Assembly (NCBI GenBank): GCA_944548615.1
Contig: OX155976.1
Coordinates: forward strand, 4,748,952 to 4,812,951
Origin: Micropterix aruncella
Taxonomy: Eukaryota > Arthropoda > Insecta > Lepidoptera > Micropterigidae
DNA: 64,000 bases
Reading direction: 5' to 3'
The notes under the pieces are model-generated. The model ran no database searches. It was not told the DNA's origin and saw only the letters and a program-made list of their open reading frames with translations. Of this stretch, positions 10,997-64,000 are shown piece after piece. The first letter of the stretch is position 1; each line of letters opens with the position of its first letter. The translations under genes were made by a program, and so were the position numbers.

Positions 10997-11664
10997 TATA
11001 TTGAGATGTCAACCACAACGGGCGAACCCGTCACCGCAGGACGTTTTAACGATTCATCGTTCTATCGACCGTGCAGTGAGCGTAGAAGACTTTGGACATT
11101 ACAAATCCGACGTCTAGTTACGCTACAACCCGCAAGAGACCAACGCCTTTACCGCGAGATAGCCAGTAATGTTACCTGGCGGGCCGACACTCGCGCCCTT
11201 GCTTCCAATTGTGACCAGATTTCTCCGGTCTCTCGATTGGTTCCGAGTTCGAGGTCGCTTGCGCGGTCCTCTCCCTTACGAAGCGGTGAAACGGTATACG
11301 CCGAATCTATCGCGGACCAAGGCGTCCTTTGCCCGACTCTGAACCGGGATCAGATGGCCAATGGTCATTTCAAGAGCAGTCGCCGTAAGGTAGGCAACCA
11401 CCCCCGCTCTATAGGAAACAATACAGTTCCCAGACTCCCCCGACTGTTAGTCGGAGAGCACAGTCGATTGGCTTGCGCCGCTCGGTGCGCAGACCGTCCA
11501 GGAGCGCCAGAGGTTTGATTCCCAGGGGAGACTGGTTGGCCCAGTGTCCTACCCAGGTTCGCACCCCATGCGTGGAGGCCATCGGATGGGTGTTGACCCG
11601 TGAGTGTGACCGACGCTGAACACATGGGTCATCGTGGCCACCTCATCATGGGCCCGTTAGCTCC
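10997..11664 (-). repeat. SINE-like family, full-length antisense copy nested in the sense copy
   Basis: The antisense copy reads from the family's 3' end (ATGTCAACCACAACGGGCG on the plus strand) to its 5' end (GGGCCCGTTAGCTCC). It is flanked by the 10-bp duplication CTCTGACTAA (10987-10996 and 11665-11674), which belongs to the host sense copy. The 170-codon plus-strand frame across it is not a gene: equivalent frames appear wherever this family is in antisense orientation. Confidence 0.85.
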
Positions 11665-11678
11665 CTCTGACTAACAGT

Positions 11679-12344
11679 TAAGAGTTTCAAGGCGATAGGT
11701 GAGGGCAGCAAACCCCGCCCACCGCCCGGGCAGTTATAACGACGAGGGTCGTCTTGTCTGCCCGGGATGTCGTGCTACGACAACCCTGCGCGTACCAGAA
11801 GGGTAAAACGCGCAGGGGGTGAAATAGGGTAAACCACCCCCCCCGTACCGCCCCGAGAACCCATTTATTCAAAAAATAAAACTTATTTACAAAAAAAAAT
11901 AAAAAAAATTACAAAATATTACAAATTTATCGAGAAAAGAACAACAATATCGTAAATTTAGGAGCCGGTAAGCGGGGTAGAGGACGCTCCAGAACAATGA
12001 ACGTGAAGGCGCGCTGTCCGTGGGCAGGTCTCGGAGCAGCCACGGGTGGAGGAATCCCTGGATCCTGCAAAGAACGAAACGCCCCTCGGGGCGGTAAAGA
12101 GACGGACACAAAGACGGGCACTTCGGGCTGGAAGTAGCCGCCGAATCACGCCACCAAGGAAGAGGGTACCCCCTGGGGGGTATCCCGAAGCCTCATGCTT
12201 TCCCAAGAAGCCACCCAGAGCCCCACAAACTCGCCAAACGACTGGAAGCAGCTCCTACAACTGACCAAATCCGGGTACCAAATCGGAGAACGCCCAACGC
12301 ACGCGCCCACTGCATCCATCAATTTCTCCCGTGCAGCCGCTAGA
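11679..12344. mobile_element. Unidentified insertion (666 bp) with 12-bp target duplication
   Basis: The 12-mer CTGACTAACAGT sits on both sides (11667-11678 and 12345-12356). Between them are a GC-rich left part, an A-rich stretch at 11870-11930 and a GC-rich right part. Minus-strand frames of 74-99 codons overlap but none is recognised. The duplication length suggests a retroposon; orientation and family are unknown. Confidence 0.6.
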
Positions 12345-12801
12345 CTGACTAACAGTCGGGGGAGTCTGGAAGCAGTACTGTTTTCTATAGAGCGGGGGTG
12401 GTTGCGGACCTTACGGCGACTGCTCTTGAAACGGCCATTGGCCATCCGATCCTGGGTGAACAGCCGGGCAAAGGACGCTGTGGTCCGCTATAGATTCGGT
12501 AAACACCGTTTCACCGCTTCGTAAGGGAGAAGACCGCGCAAACGACCTCGAACTCGTAACCAATCGAGAGACCGGAGTAATCTGGTCACAATTGGAAGTA
12601 AGGGCGTGAGTGTCGGCCCGCCGGGTAACATTCCTGGCTATCTCGCGGTTAAGGCATTGGCCTCTTACGGGCTTGTGGCGTAGCTAGACGGTGGAGTGTT
12701 TCGTCCTCAAGTCTTATACGTTCACTCCAGGGAGATAGAACGACTAATCGTTAAAACTTCCTGAGGTGACGGGCTCGCCCGCTGTAGTCGACAATCCAAG
12801 T
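12345..12801 (+). repeat. SINE-like family, 3' segment of the interrupted copy
   Basis: Continues the copy begun at 10774 from CTGACTAACAGTCGGGGGAG to the family 3' end (GTCGACAATCCAAGT). Together with the two insertions this gives a three-level nest. Confidence 0.8.
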
Positions 12802-13219
12802 TGATGTAACATGCCACTAGATAGTGTTAGAGCACATCAACTTCTATACCATTCAATTAATCGCTATGAAAATTAGTATACATAGGTATTTGAGAACGTA
12901 TAATATTTTCGCGCTGTACATGTAGTTGGAACTCGCCACTAAATGGCGCTGCAACACATCTACTACGTAACTATACCGTTCAACTGAACTGTATGAAAAT
13001 TGTATAAATGCGAAATAGGGTGTTAAAAACGACCAATGAAACCATGTGATTTTTTTTAATCGGAAAAATCTAAAGGTGAGTAATATAGACTACCAGGGTT
13101 GGGGGTGGGGGGGGGGGGTAGATGAATAGGAGTGGGAAGGGGGGAAAGGACACCCGAGCATCGCCGGGTAACATTTCACGAGTACGCTATATAATCAATG
13201 GTAACTTTATCCTAGGGTC
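12802..13219. other. No gene; weak internal duplication and a G-rich tract
   Basis: Two diverged units near 12805 and 12920 share CCACTA.ATGG/ATAG and CTATACC.TTCAA.T words. 13098-13150 is strongly G-rich, including a run of about 13 G. Confidence 0.4.
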
Positions 13220-13978
13220 TTTGAAGTGATCGTTGACACACGCCTCCATATTCCAAGCGGAGGTTTACGCCATTATTGAATGTCCGGATATCAACCTCCA
13301 AAAGGACTACGCCAAACACCGTATCTATATCCACTCGGATAGAAAAGCAGCTAAAAGGCACTAGCCTCGAATACCATTAATTCAAAGCTAGTGCAAAACT
13401 ACATATCACTACTGAATTCCCTGGGCGAAAAGAACAGGGTAATTCTAAGATGGGTTCCCGGCCATGCAGGAATCGAGGGAAATGAAAAAGCCGACGAACT
13501 TGCTAGGACGAGAGCAAAGGGAAAGATATACGGCCCTGAACCTTGCTGTGGCGTACCAAAAAGCCTTGCAATACTAATGCTCAAACAAATGTGTTTAGAA
13601 CAATCCGTCAATCACTGGAACAACACGCCAGGGTTGAATAATTCCAAAGCGCTTATTAAGGCTTACGACCGTAAGACGGCCCGTGAGGCCTTATCGCTAA
13701 ATAGGAACAATCTACGCATACTGGTGAGGGCGCTCACGGGGCATTGTGGCCTGAACAAACACATGTTCAACCTCGAGCTCAGAGACACAAAAATGTGCAG
13801 GTTCTGCCAAGGGGCCGAGGAAACTCCCGTGCACCTCATGTGCGAGTGTGGCCCGCTGATGCGTAAAAGATACACCCACTTGGGTGGTCATTACCTCCAA
13901 CCTGAGGAGGTGAAACAATCTGGCGCCAAAAGCCTGTTGCGGTTCTTAAATGACACGAGGCTTACCGCAGAACTATAG
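13220..13978 (+). pseudogene. LINE ORF2 C-terminus with RNase H domain
   Basis: An open frame from 13391 to the stop at 13976-13978 (195 codons) contains the RNase H signature VILRWVPGHAGIEGNEKADE and LARTRAKG, followed by a cysteine/histidine cluster (CRFCQGAEETPVHLMCEC) typical of the C-terminus of RNase H-bearing non-LTR retrotransposons. Upstream, 13220-13390 can be read only with stops and frame changes (QAEVYAI, CPDINLQKDYA, YIHSD), so the body is decayed and the element 5'-truncated. A second fragment of the same 3' end lies on the minus strand at 39700-39960, including the identical [20 protein letters not shown] segment. No host function is likely. Confidence 0.85.
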
Positions 13979-14320
13979 TAGGTGGCGAACACAATAGATC
14001 AGTAGTGGTCGCAGTGTTACAAGGCTCATAAAGACCTTAGAAAAGCCCCACTCAACAAATAATAAAAAAATAATGACACGAGGTGTCAAAAGCAAAACAT
14101 GCACGACTGCATTTACAGCACAGCCTGTCGATGTGAACATCCTGCGCAGTCCAGACTCAGGAGGAAACTTCATCGCGCGCAGCTTGACTGGCTCCCGACC
14201 GGTTTTACTTTTGAACCCAGCGATGCTCAACTAACAGAAATCAACAGCTAAAATTAGTTACCAAAAACCCGCGCGACGCCGCAGCACGCCTACGACACTA
14301 GCAACCACACACGGTATTGA
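13979..14320. other. LINE 3' flank and unassigned sequence
   Basis: Up to about 14070 this is the 3' untranslated part of the LINE just upstream (shared with 39700-39790). After that I recognise nothing. Confidence 0.4.
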
Positions 14321-14617
14321 TTAAACAGTACAGTCTTCGGTCGTCCGACTTTCGACTCTCTGGACGGATGTCGAAGCCCCTATTTCCTCTGTCTGTGTCG
14401 AAGTTTCGTAAAAGTTTTTCTTCGGAATTATGCGGTACTGCGGTACCAAATGTGTCGTCATTCTGTTTTTGAAGTTAGCTGCGGCTGCTCGTGTCTTCAA
14501 ATTTTGGATTTTTGGTAAGTATTTTTTGAATATTTTTTCATTTAAGGCTACTTTATTGAAGACTTTCAAAAGGGAGTAACTGCCAGTGAACCCCTTCCAC
14601 TTCCACCCAACCCCCAT
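14321..14617 (-). CDS. Hypothetical open frame of 98 codons, not recognised
   Basis: An ATG-initiated minus-strand frame with a basic N-terminal half and a Ser/Thr/Glu-rich C-terminal half (YETSTQTEEIGASTSVQ). I recognise no domain. The composition is not that of simple repeat, but there is no neighbouring exon, promoter or splice pattern to support a gene; a relic of a transposon ORF is as likely. Confidence 0.2.
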   Translation of the reverse strand: MGVGWKWKGFTGSYSLLKVFNKVALNEKIFKKYLPKIQNLKTRAAAANFKNRMTTHLVPQYRIIPKKNFYETSTQTEEIGASTSVQRVESRTTEDCTV

Positions 14618-14651
14618 TACTGGCGAAACGCTTTGTTTGGCGCCTTACCGC

Positions 14652-14700
14652 AGGGGTTCCCAAACTTATCCAAGTCGTGGCACCCTTAAGAAAAATAGAA
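14652..14700. mobile_element. Single hAT-like terminus
   Basis: CAGGGGTTCCCAAACTTATCC resembles the terminal inverted repeat common to many hAT MITEs. I found no inverse partner nearby, so only one end appears to survive. Confidence 0.4.
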
Positions 14701-14754
14701 TTTTCTCACGGCTCCCCAGTCATGTAATATCTATCTGTGTCATATATCTGTGCC

Positions 14755-14800
14755 TACCCTAGACAACGGCAACATCGCCGAAACGTCGGGTGCTACAAGC
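14755..14800 (+). ncRNA. Hammerhead-ribozyme-like motif, degenerate
   Basis: AGACAACGGCAACATCGCC followed by GAAACGTC resembles the stem II plus GAAA core of the hammerhead motifs carried by Penelope-like elements. The conserved CUGAUGA side is not intact. A related copy is at 61618-61650, in the same intron as a Penelope coding fragment. Confidence 0.3.
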
Positions 14801-14930
14801 TCTACGCGGTAAACTCGTTTATATCCTATTTATAAATAATAGTACTCTGCATTTGCCCCTTTTGATCCGAAACCCTTTTGAACGAAATTGACGATTTCTG
14901 CCTTATTTTTCTATGGTTTCTATATCGTTT

Positions 14931-15247
14931 TTTATTAAGTCGACCTGTATGTAACTATGTAATGGAATCTAAGGTAACTAATTTAACCATCTTCCAAGGA
15001 TCGTAGCGTCATGAAAATTGGCAGCTGTATGTAGTTCTGATGACAATACAATAATATCTACTGTCGAACTGATCTGATGTTGGAGTCGGAAGATATGAAC
15101 TGGAACTTCATGATGGAACATCGTATCATAGCTGTGTTTGGACTTGTTAGAAAAGTCTTGGGATGAACTTTGACCACGATTAGGTTTCAAGGTCTGATGA
15201 TGTGGTTTTTACGTGCATTTATAAAAGCGTGATTTTAGTGTTTTTTT
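14931..15247. mobile_element. DINE/Helitron-like element, copy 1
   Basis: Begins near TTATTAAGTCGACCTGTATG and ends with a short hairpin-forming tail (TTTATAAAAGCGTGATTTTA). One internal unit of a roughly 120-bp repeat (TTGGACTTGTTAGAAAAGTC...). Assignment to Helitron-like elements is inferred from architecture: no terminal inverted repeats of transposase type, internal minisatellite, 3' hairpin and tandem arrangement. Confidence 0.5.
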
Positions 15248-15653
15248 AACACGCTTTTATTAGGTCGACATGTATGTAACTATGTAATGGAATCTAAGGG
15301 AACTAATTTAACCATCTTCCAAGGATCGTAGCGTCATGAAAATAGGCAGCTGTATGTATTTCTGATGACAGTACAATAATTTGGTACTGTCGAACTGATC
15401 TGATGATGGAGTCCGAAGATATGAACTGGAACTTCATGGTGGAACATCATATCATAGCTGTGTTTGGACTTGTTAGAAAAGACTTGGAATGAACTTTGAC
15501 CACGATTAAGTTTCAAGGTATGCTGATGAAGCCGGAAGATAGGCACTGGCATTCCATGATGGAATATTGTACCATAGCCGTGTGTATGTCAATATCGTAT
15601 CATAGCCCAAAAGCGTGTTTTTAGTGTTTTTTTTAAACTATTAATTTATTGTA
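15248..15653. mobile_element. DINE/Helitron-like element, copy 2, head-to-tail with copy 1
   Basis: Starts AACACGCTTTTATTAGGTCG immediately behind the T-run of copy 1 and ends after AAAGCGTGTTTTTAGTG and AAACTATTAATTTATTG. It carries more of the 120-bp internal repeat. A third, longer copy is at 43591-44368. Minus-strand frames of about 70 codons here are translations of the repeat. Confidence 0.55.
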
Positions 15654-16376
15654 GTAAATAGTTTTACCAATCGATAGAACGACCCAAGTCTTACCGATTA
15701 AAAAAACATGTTTGGGTCCAGAACCTATTTAGATCGTTTTGTTCGCCGACTCCTCACTTATAATCAATGTGAGTTGTGGTGTTATCGATGGCGGCATTTG
15801 TACTATTAATGACCAGACTTTTATGCTGTTTTCGATTGGAAACGAATGCAGTTTTTAGTACCCTAACATTTTTAATACCCACATCCAAGGAAAATTGATG
15901 TAGTGCAAAATGTGAATTTATACGGGTTTCGAAATGACCGATTCGTTTATATTTCTAATAGTGGCGGTAAAACATGCGAATGGAGAGTGTGGCGAGATCA
16001 CACATTTGCACGGCGCCAGCGGAGCCGAAAAACTATAGTAATTATTAAACGGTTAACACAGCGGCTCCTAAAAGCGTCGACAGATTTAGTTTTCGATCAT
16101 GTAAACAGACATTAATCATATTTTCGTAACGCTAACTCATCGACGACAGCACATCCGTTGCGCCTAAAACCACACTTACATCATCAAAAGCATTATCAAT
16201 GGGCGTTTTTTTATCTTCTTTTTGTTATGCGATTTCTGTTAACGTCAGTTGGCTTTTGGGAATAAAAGCTTAATAGCTGAACACTGAATTTCTGTATACT
16301 TAAAAGTTAGAATAACCTCTTTATTGCTAAAAAATATCATATTTGATTGTCAATCGCGGTCACTCAAGTTAAATAT
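15654..16376. other. No recognisable gene
   Basis: Unassigned, mostly AT-rich sequence. A 70-codon plus-strand frame at 15903 has no signature. Confidence 0.4.
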
Positions 16377-17658
16377 TAGGTCTTTGAATTGAAAACTTCG
16401 ATTTTTTTGTGATTTTGATCATTTATTTCGAAGCAAAATGGAAAGTGCATTTCATTCAATATATTTTCCATCGCTAGCTATGACGTTCTCCCGTCTTTTT
16501 GGTAAGAGACAGATTCCCCGGTGGAAGAAGTCTTCGTCCTTGGAGGCTATCCACGAATCCAGCCATTTTTCAACATCCACGAAAGACTGGAAGCGCTACT
16601 CGGAAAGGCCATGGGCCATTGGCCGGAACAAACAGTAGTCGGATGACGCAATATCTGGGGAGTACGGCGGATGTGGTAGGATGTCCAAGCGAAGCGTTTC
16701 CAGGAACTTCTTGACCTGCATAGCGACGTGTGGTCGAGCATGGTCATGCCATGCTGGAAAATTACCTTGCCGTGCCTTTTAGCGTATTCCGGCCATCGCT
16801 CAAATTTATGAGCTGAGCTCGACAGCGATCGCCCGTGATGGTTTCTCCCAGTTTCAGCAGCTCGTAATAGATGACACCCTTTTGGTCCCACCAAATGCAA
16901 AGCATTACCTTGGCTCCGTGGATGTCTCTATTCGGCGTGGCTGTTGAGGACGATGGAAGTGATTCACCGGGGTACGAGCGATATTTTTTGCGTTTGGGGT
17001 TTTCGTAAAAGATCCACTTTTCGTCGCCGGTGATTATTCGGTGGAGAAAACCTTTTCTTTTTTGACGGCGAAGGAGCATTTCACAATAATTCATGAAACG
17101 TCTTTCGATGTCTCTTGGCTTCAACTCGTGAGGAACCCAACGCCCGTCCTTTTGAATTACTCCCATAGATTTAAACGTCTCGAAACGGTGGAGGGATGAA
17201 CATTAAGCACTCTTCACTTATCTTTTCCAGCGACAGACTCAAATCTTCATGGAGTATGAACTCCGGCTTCTTTAAATTTTTGCTACTGGCCTGGGCGCTC
17301 TTTCTCTTGCACTTCGAAATCACCACTTTTGAATCGCAGAAACCAAGTCTCAACAGTCCTTTCTGTCGGAGTAAATTCCCCGTAAGCCTCCAGCAGAAAT
17401 TTATGACATTCTGCGGCAGTTTTCTTAAGATGAAAGCAGAAAAGCATTGCTTCCCGCAAATGACGTTTTGTCGGCTCAAATTTCGACATCTTCGAAGCTA
17501 ACAAAATTACCGTTGTTGACACTTCAACGAAATGACACATATGATAATTGAAACCTAATGATGACGGTTTGATATGAAGTATTTTGTATATTGGTAACTG
17601 ACTAGAAATATGTTACGGTATTTCTTAGGAAATCGAAGTTTTCAATGCAAGGTCCTTA
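16377..17658 (-). pseudogene. mariner-family transposon with decayed transposase
   Basis: Terminal inverted repeats are visible: left TTTGAATTGAAAACTTCGAT, right the inverse of CCTTGCATTGAAAACTTCGAT, with TA at the flanks. On the minus strand the transposase starts near 17485 (MSKFEPTKRHLREAMLFCFH, then WFLRFKSGDFEV), continues after frame breaks with VGRWVPHEL-like DGRWVPHELKPRDIERR and the TGDEKWIFYENPKRKK block that holds the first catalytic Asp, then LCIWWDQKGVIYYELL. The later IFQHD...ARPH-like region and C-terminus are scattered over several frames. It is close in layout to Mos1-like mariners but cannot encode an active enzyme. Confidence 0.9.
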
Positions 17659-18118
17659 TATATAAACCCAATCACTGATTTTAAACTTGAATAGTTGATG
17701 GTTTTTGTATTTTTTTAATAAAATTGTCGTTCTCTTCAGAAAATTTCGAATTTTTGAGAGAATTTATTGTTGCGATATGGCTTTTATTTATTTTTCCTCC
17801 TGTGAGTTCTTTCTGTGATAAATTGACGTGCTCAAATCTTTCCATAATACCTTGGCTACTTGCCGGGAGGGTTTTGGGGCGACACGCCTATTCATTTTGT
17901 TTTAAATTTCCTTTCTCGAACGACAACATCATAGGACAGGACCTAAGAACATGCTGCATTTGATAGTTTGCTGGATATGACTACTCCAAATATATAAATT
18001 CCTTCAGCTTAGAATCAACAAATTTTAACAGACTTCTTTAACAGACTAATTTTAACAGACTTCAAGGAGGAGGTTATCAATTCGATTGTATCTTTTTATA
18101 GTAAGTCTGACCTGATTT
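17659..18118. other. No gene; short repeat shared with 56140-56200
   Basis: Near 17840-17890 the words CTTGGCTACTTGCCGGGAG and GGTTTTGGGGCGACAC match the diverged CTTGACTACTTGCTGGGAA and GCTTTGGGGTTACAC at about 56160. Otherwise AT-rich and unassigned. Confidence 0.4.
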
Positions 18119-18244
18119 TCAGCCAGGGTTGGCTCCCAACGAGGGGACTCCTCAACGGTCAACAGCACAGACACGAAATTTTGTATAAATATGCATTCAA
18201 TTACGACAGTCCGTTCTAAGTTACACCAAGACAGGACTGCGGCA
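18119..18244 (-). repeat. Copy of the 105-120 bp repeat (left part)
   Basis: Reverse-orientation copy of the unit found at 10520-10770 (GGGTTGGCTCCCAACGAGG on the plus strand). A SINE-like copy is inserted at its right end. Confidence 0.6.
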
Positions 18245-18629
18245 ACTAGGGTTGTTTTAACGATTAGTCGTTCTATCTCCCTGGAGTGAGCGTAGAAGAC
18301 TTGAGGACAAAACAGTCCACCGTCTAGCTACGCCACAAGCCCGTAAGTGGCCAACGCCTTAACCGCGAGATAGCCAGGAGTGTTACCCCGCGGGCCTACA
18401 CTCACGCCCTTACTTCCAATTGTGACCAGATTACTCCGGTCTCTCGATTGGTTATGAGTTCGCGGTCGCTTGCGCGGTTCTCTCCCATACGAAGCGGTGA
18501 AACGGTGTTTACCGAATCTATCGCGGACCACAGCGTCCTTTGCCCGGCTGTTCACCCAGGATCGGGTAGCCGATGGTCATTTCAAGAGCAGTCGCCGTAA
18601 GGTCCGCAACCACCCCCGCTCTATAGGAA
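18245..18629 (-). repeat. SINE-like family, antisense, 5'-truncated, with target duplication
   Basis: Flanked by ACAGGACTGCGGCA on both sides (18231-18244 and 18630-18643). The family 3' end faces left (ACTAGGGTTGTTTTAACG on the plus strand) and the copy stops at CTATAGGAA, so the 5' third of the family is missing. This shows 5' truncation with an intact 3' end and a 14-bp duplication. Confidence 0.85.
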
Positions 18630-18745
18630 ACAGGACTGCGGCACCCAGGGTTGGCTTCCAACGAGGGAACTCCTCAACGTTCAACAGCACATTCACGAAA
18701 TTTTGTATACGCATTCAATTATGATAGCCCGTTGGCCCGATAGCC
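18630..18745 (-). repeat. Copy of the 105-120 bp repeat (right part)
   Basis: Another reverse-orientation unit (AGGGTTGGCTTCCAACGAGG, CAACAGCAC, AAATTTTGTATACGC) directly after the SINE-like insertion, so the insertion landed within a tandem of these units. Confidence 0.6.
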
Positions 18746-18852
18746 GGCTGCTACACTTAGTAAAAAAAAAAATAGGTCGGTTTTTTTTTTGTCAAATTTT
18801 TATTGCAGTTTTTGCTTGTGTTTCGTTTGGTGAAAAGCTTCACTGAAGAAAC

Positions 18853-64000
<45,148 letters not shown>

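Noticed and set aside
11006..11518. 170-codon plus-strand frame
   Set aside because: Lies wholly in an antisense SINE-like copy; nearly the same frame recurs at 42039-42464 and on the minus strand at 26306-26587, so it is repeat-derived rather than a gene.
14990..15640. CRISPR-like array of spaced repeats
   Set aside because: Repeat units are long (about 120 bp), imperfect and without short unique spacers; they lie inside a transposable element.
16700..17166. Active mariner transposase
   Set aside because: The catalytic and flanking blocks are spread over at least three frames with stops.

Overview
The window looks like a piece of an arthropod genome, most probably a moth or butterfly. This is inferred from GT-AG introns, AT-rich unique DNA and the repertoire of repeats: RTE-type LINE ends, BEL/Pao LTR elements, mariner, Penelope, hAT, piggyBac-like MITEs and Helitron-like repeats. 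It is not bacterial; I saw no operons, rRNA operon or CRISPR array.

One host protein gene is recognisable. It is a NACHT/WD-repeat protein of the NWD1/NWD2 type on the + strand. Fifteen coding exons run from a start codon at 18853 to the right edge, all with GT-AG junctions and compatible phases. Joined in order they give about 671 residues: an N-terminal DUF4062-like domain (exons 1-4), a linker (exons 5-8), then the NACHT ATPase (Walker A across exons 9/10, Walker B in exon 11, sensor and helical part in exons 12-15). The WD-repeat part must lie beyond position 64000. The exons total only 2 kb. The remainder of the 45 kb locus is intron, filled mostly with transposable elements.

1-18852 holds no recognisable host gene. 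It contains the 5' end of a minus-strand BEL/Pao element at the left edge, several MITEs with intact terminal repeats and target-site duplications (hAT 8418-9324, piggyBac-like 10178-10484), a triple nested insertion at 10774-12801, a LINE RNase H fragment at 13220-13978, two tandem DINE/Helitron-like elements at 14931-15653 and a decayed mariner at 16377-17658.

18853-64000 is the NWD-like gene. Intron 1 carries a nest of foldback elements with a hAT MITE inside. Intron 4 has two head-to-tail copies of a SINE-like family sharing one target duplication. Intron 10 holds a complete-ended hAT with a decayed transposase. Intron 11 has very long (TA)n tracts. Intron 12 (13 kb) holds a 5S rRNA-derived composite repeat, a tRNA-Glu-like sequence, a LINE with a restriction-like endonuclease domain, and a very young BEL/Pao element (48040-55948). 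Intron 14 holds a Penelope fragment with a GIY-YIG remnant and several LINE reverse-transcriptase fragments.

The most interesting items are: (1) a SINE-like family of about 650 bp present in at least eleven copies, with 10-15 bp target duplications, 5' truncation and no A-tail; (2) its composite with a 5S rRNA-derived segment; (3) the BEL/Pao copy with near-identical LTRs whose integrase catalytic core is missing without loss of reading frame, plus a frame break in a G-tract between protease and reverse transcriptase.
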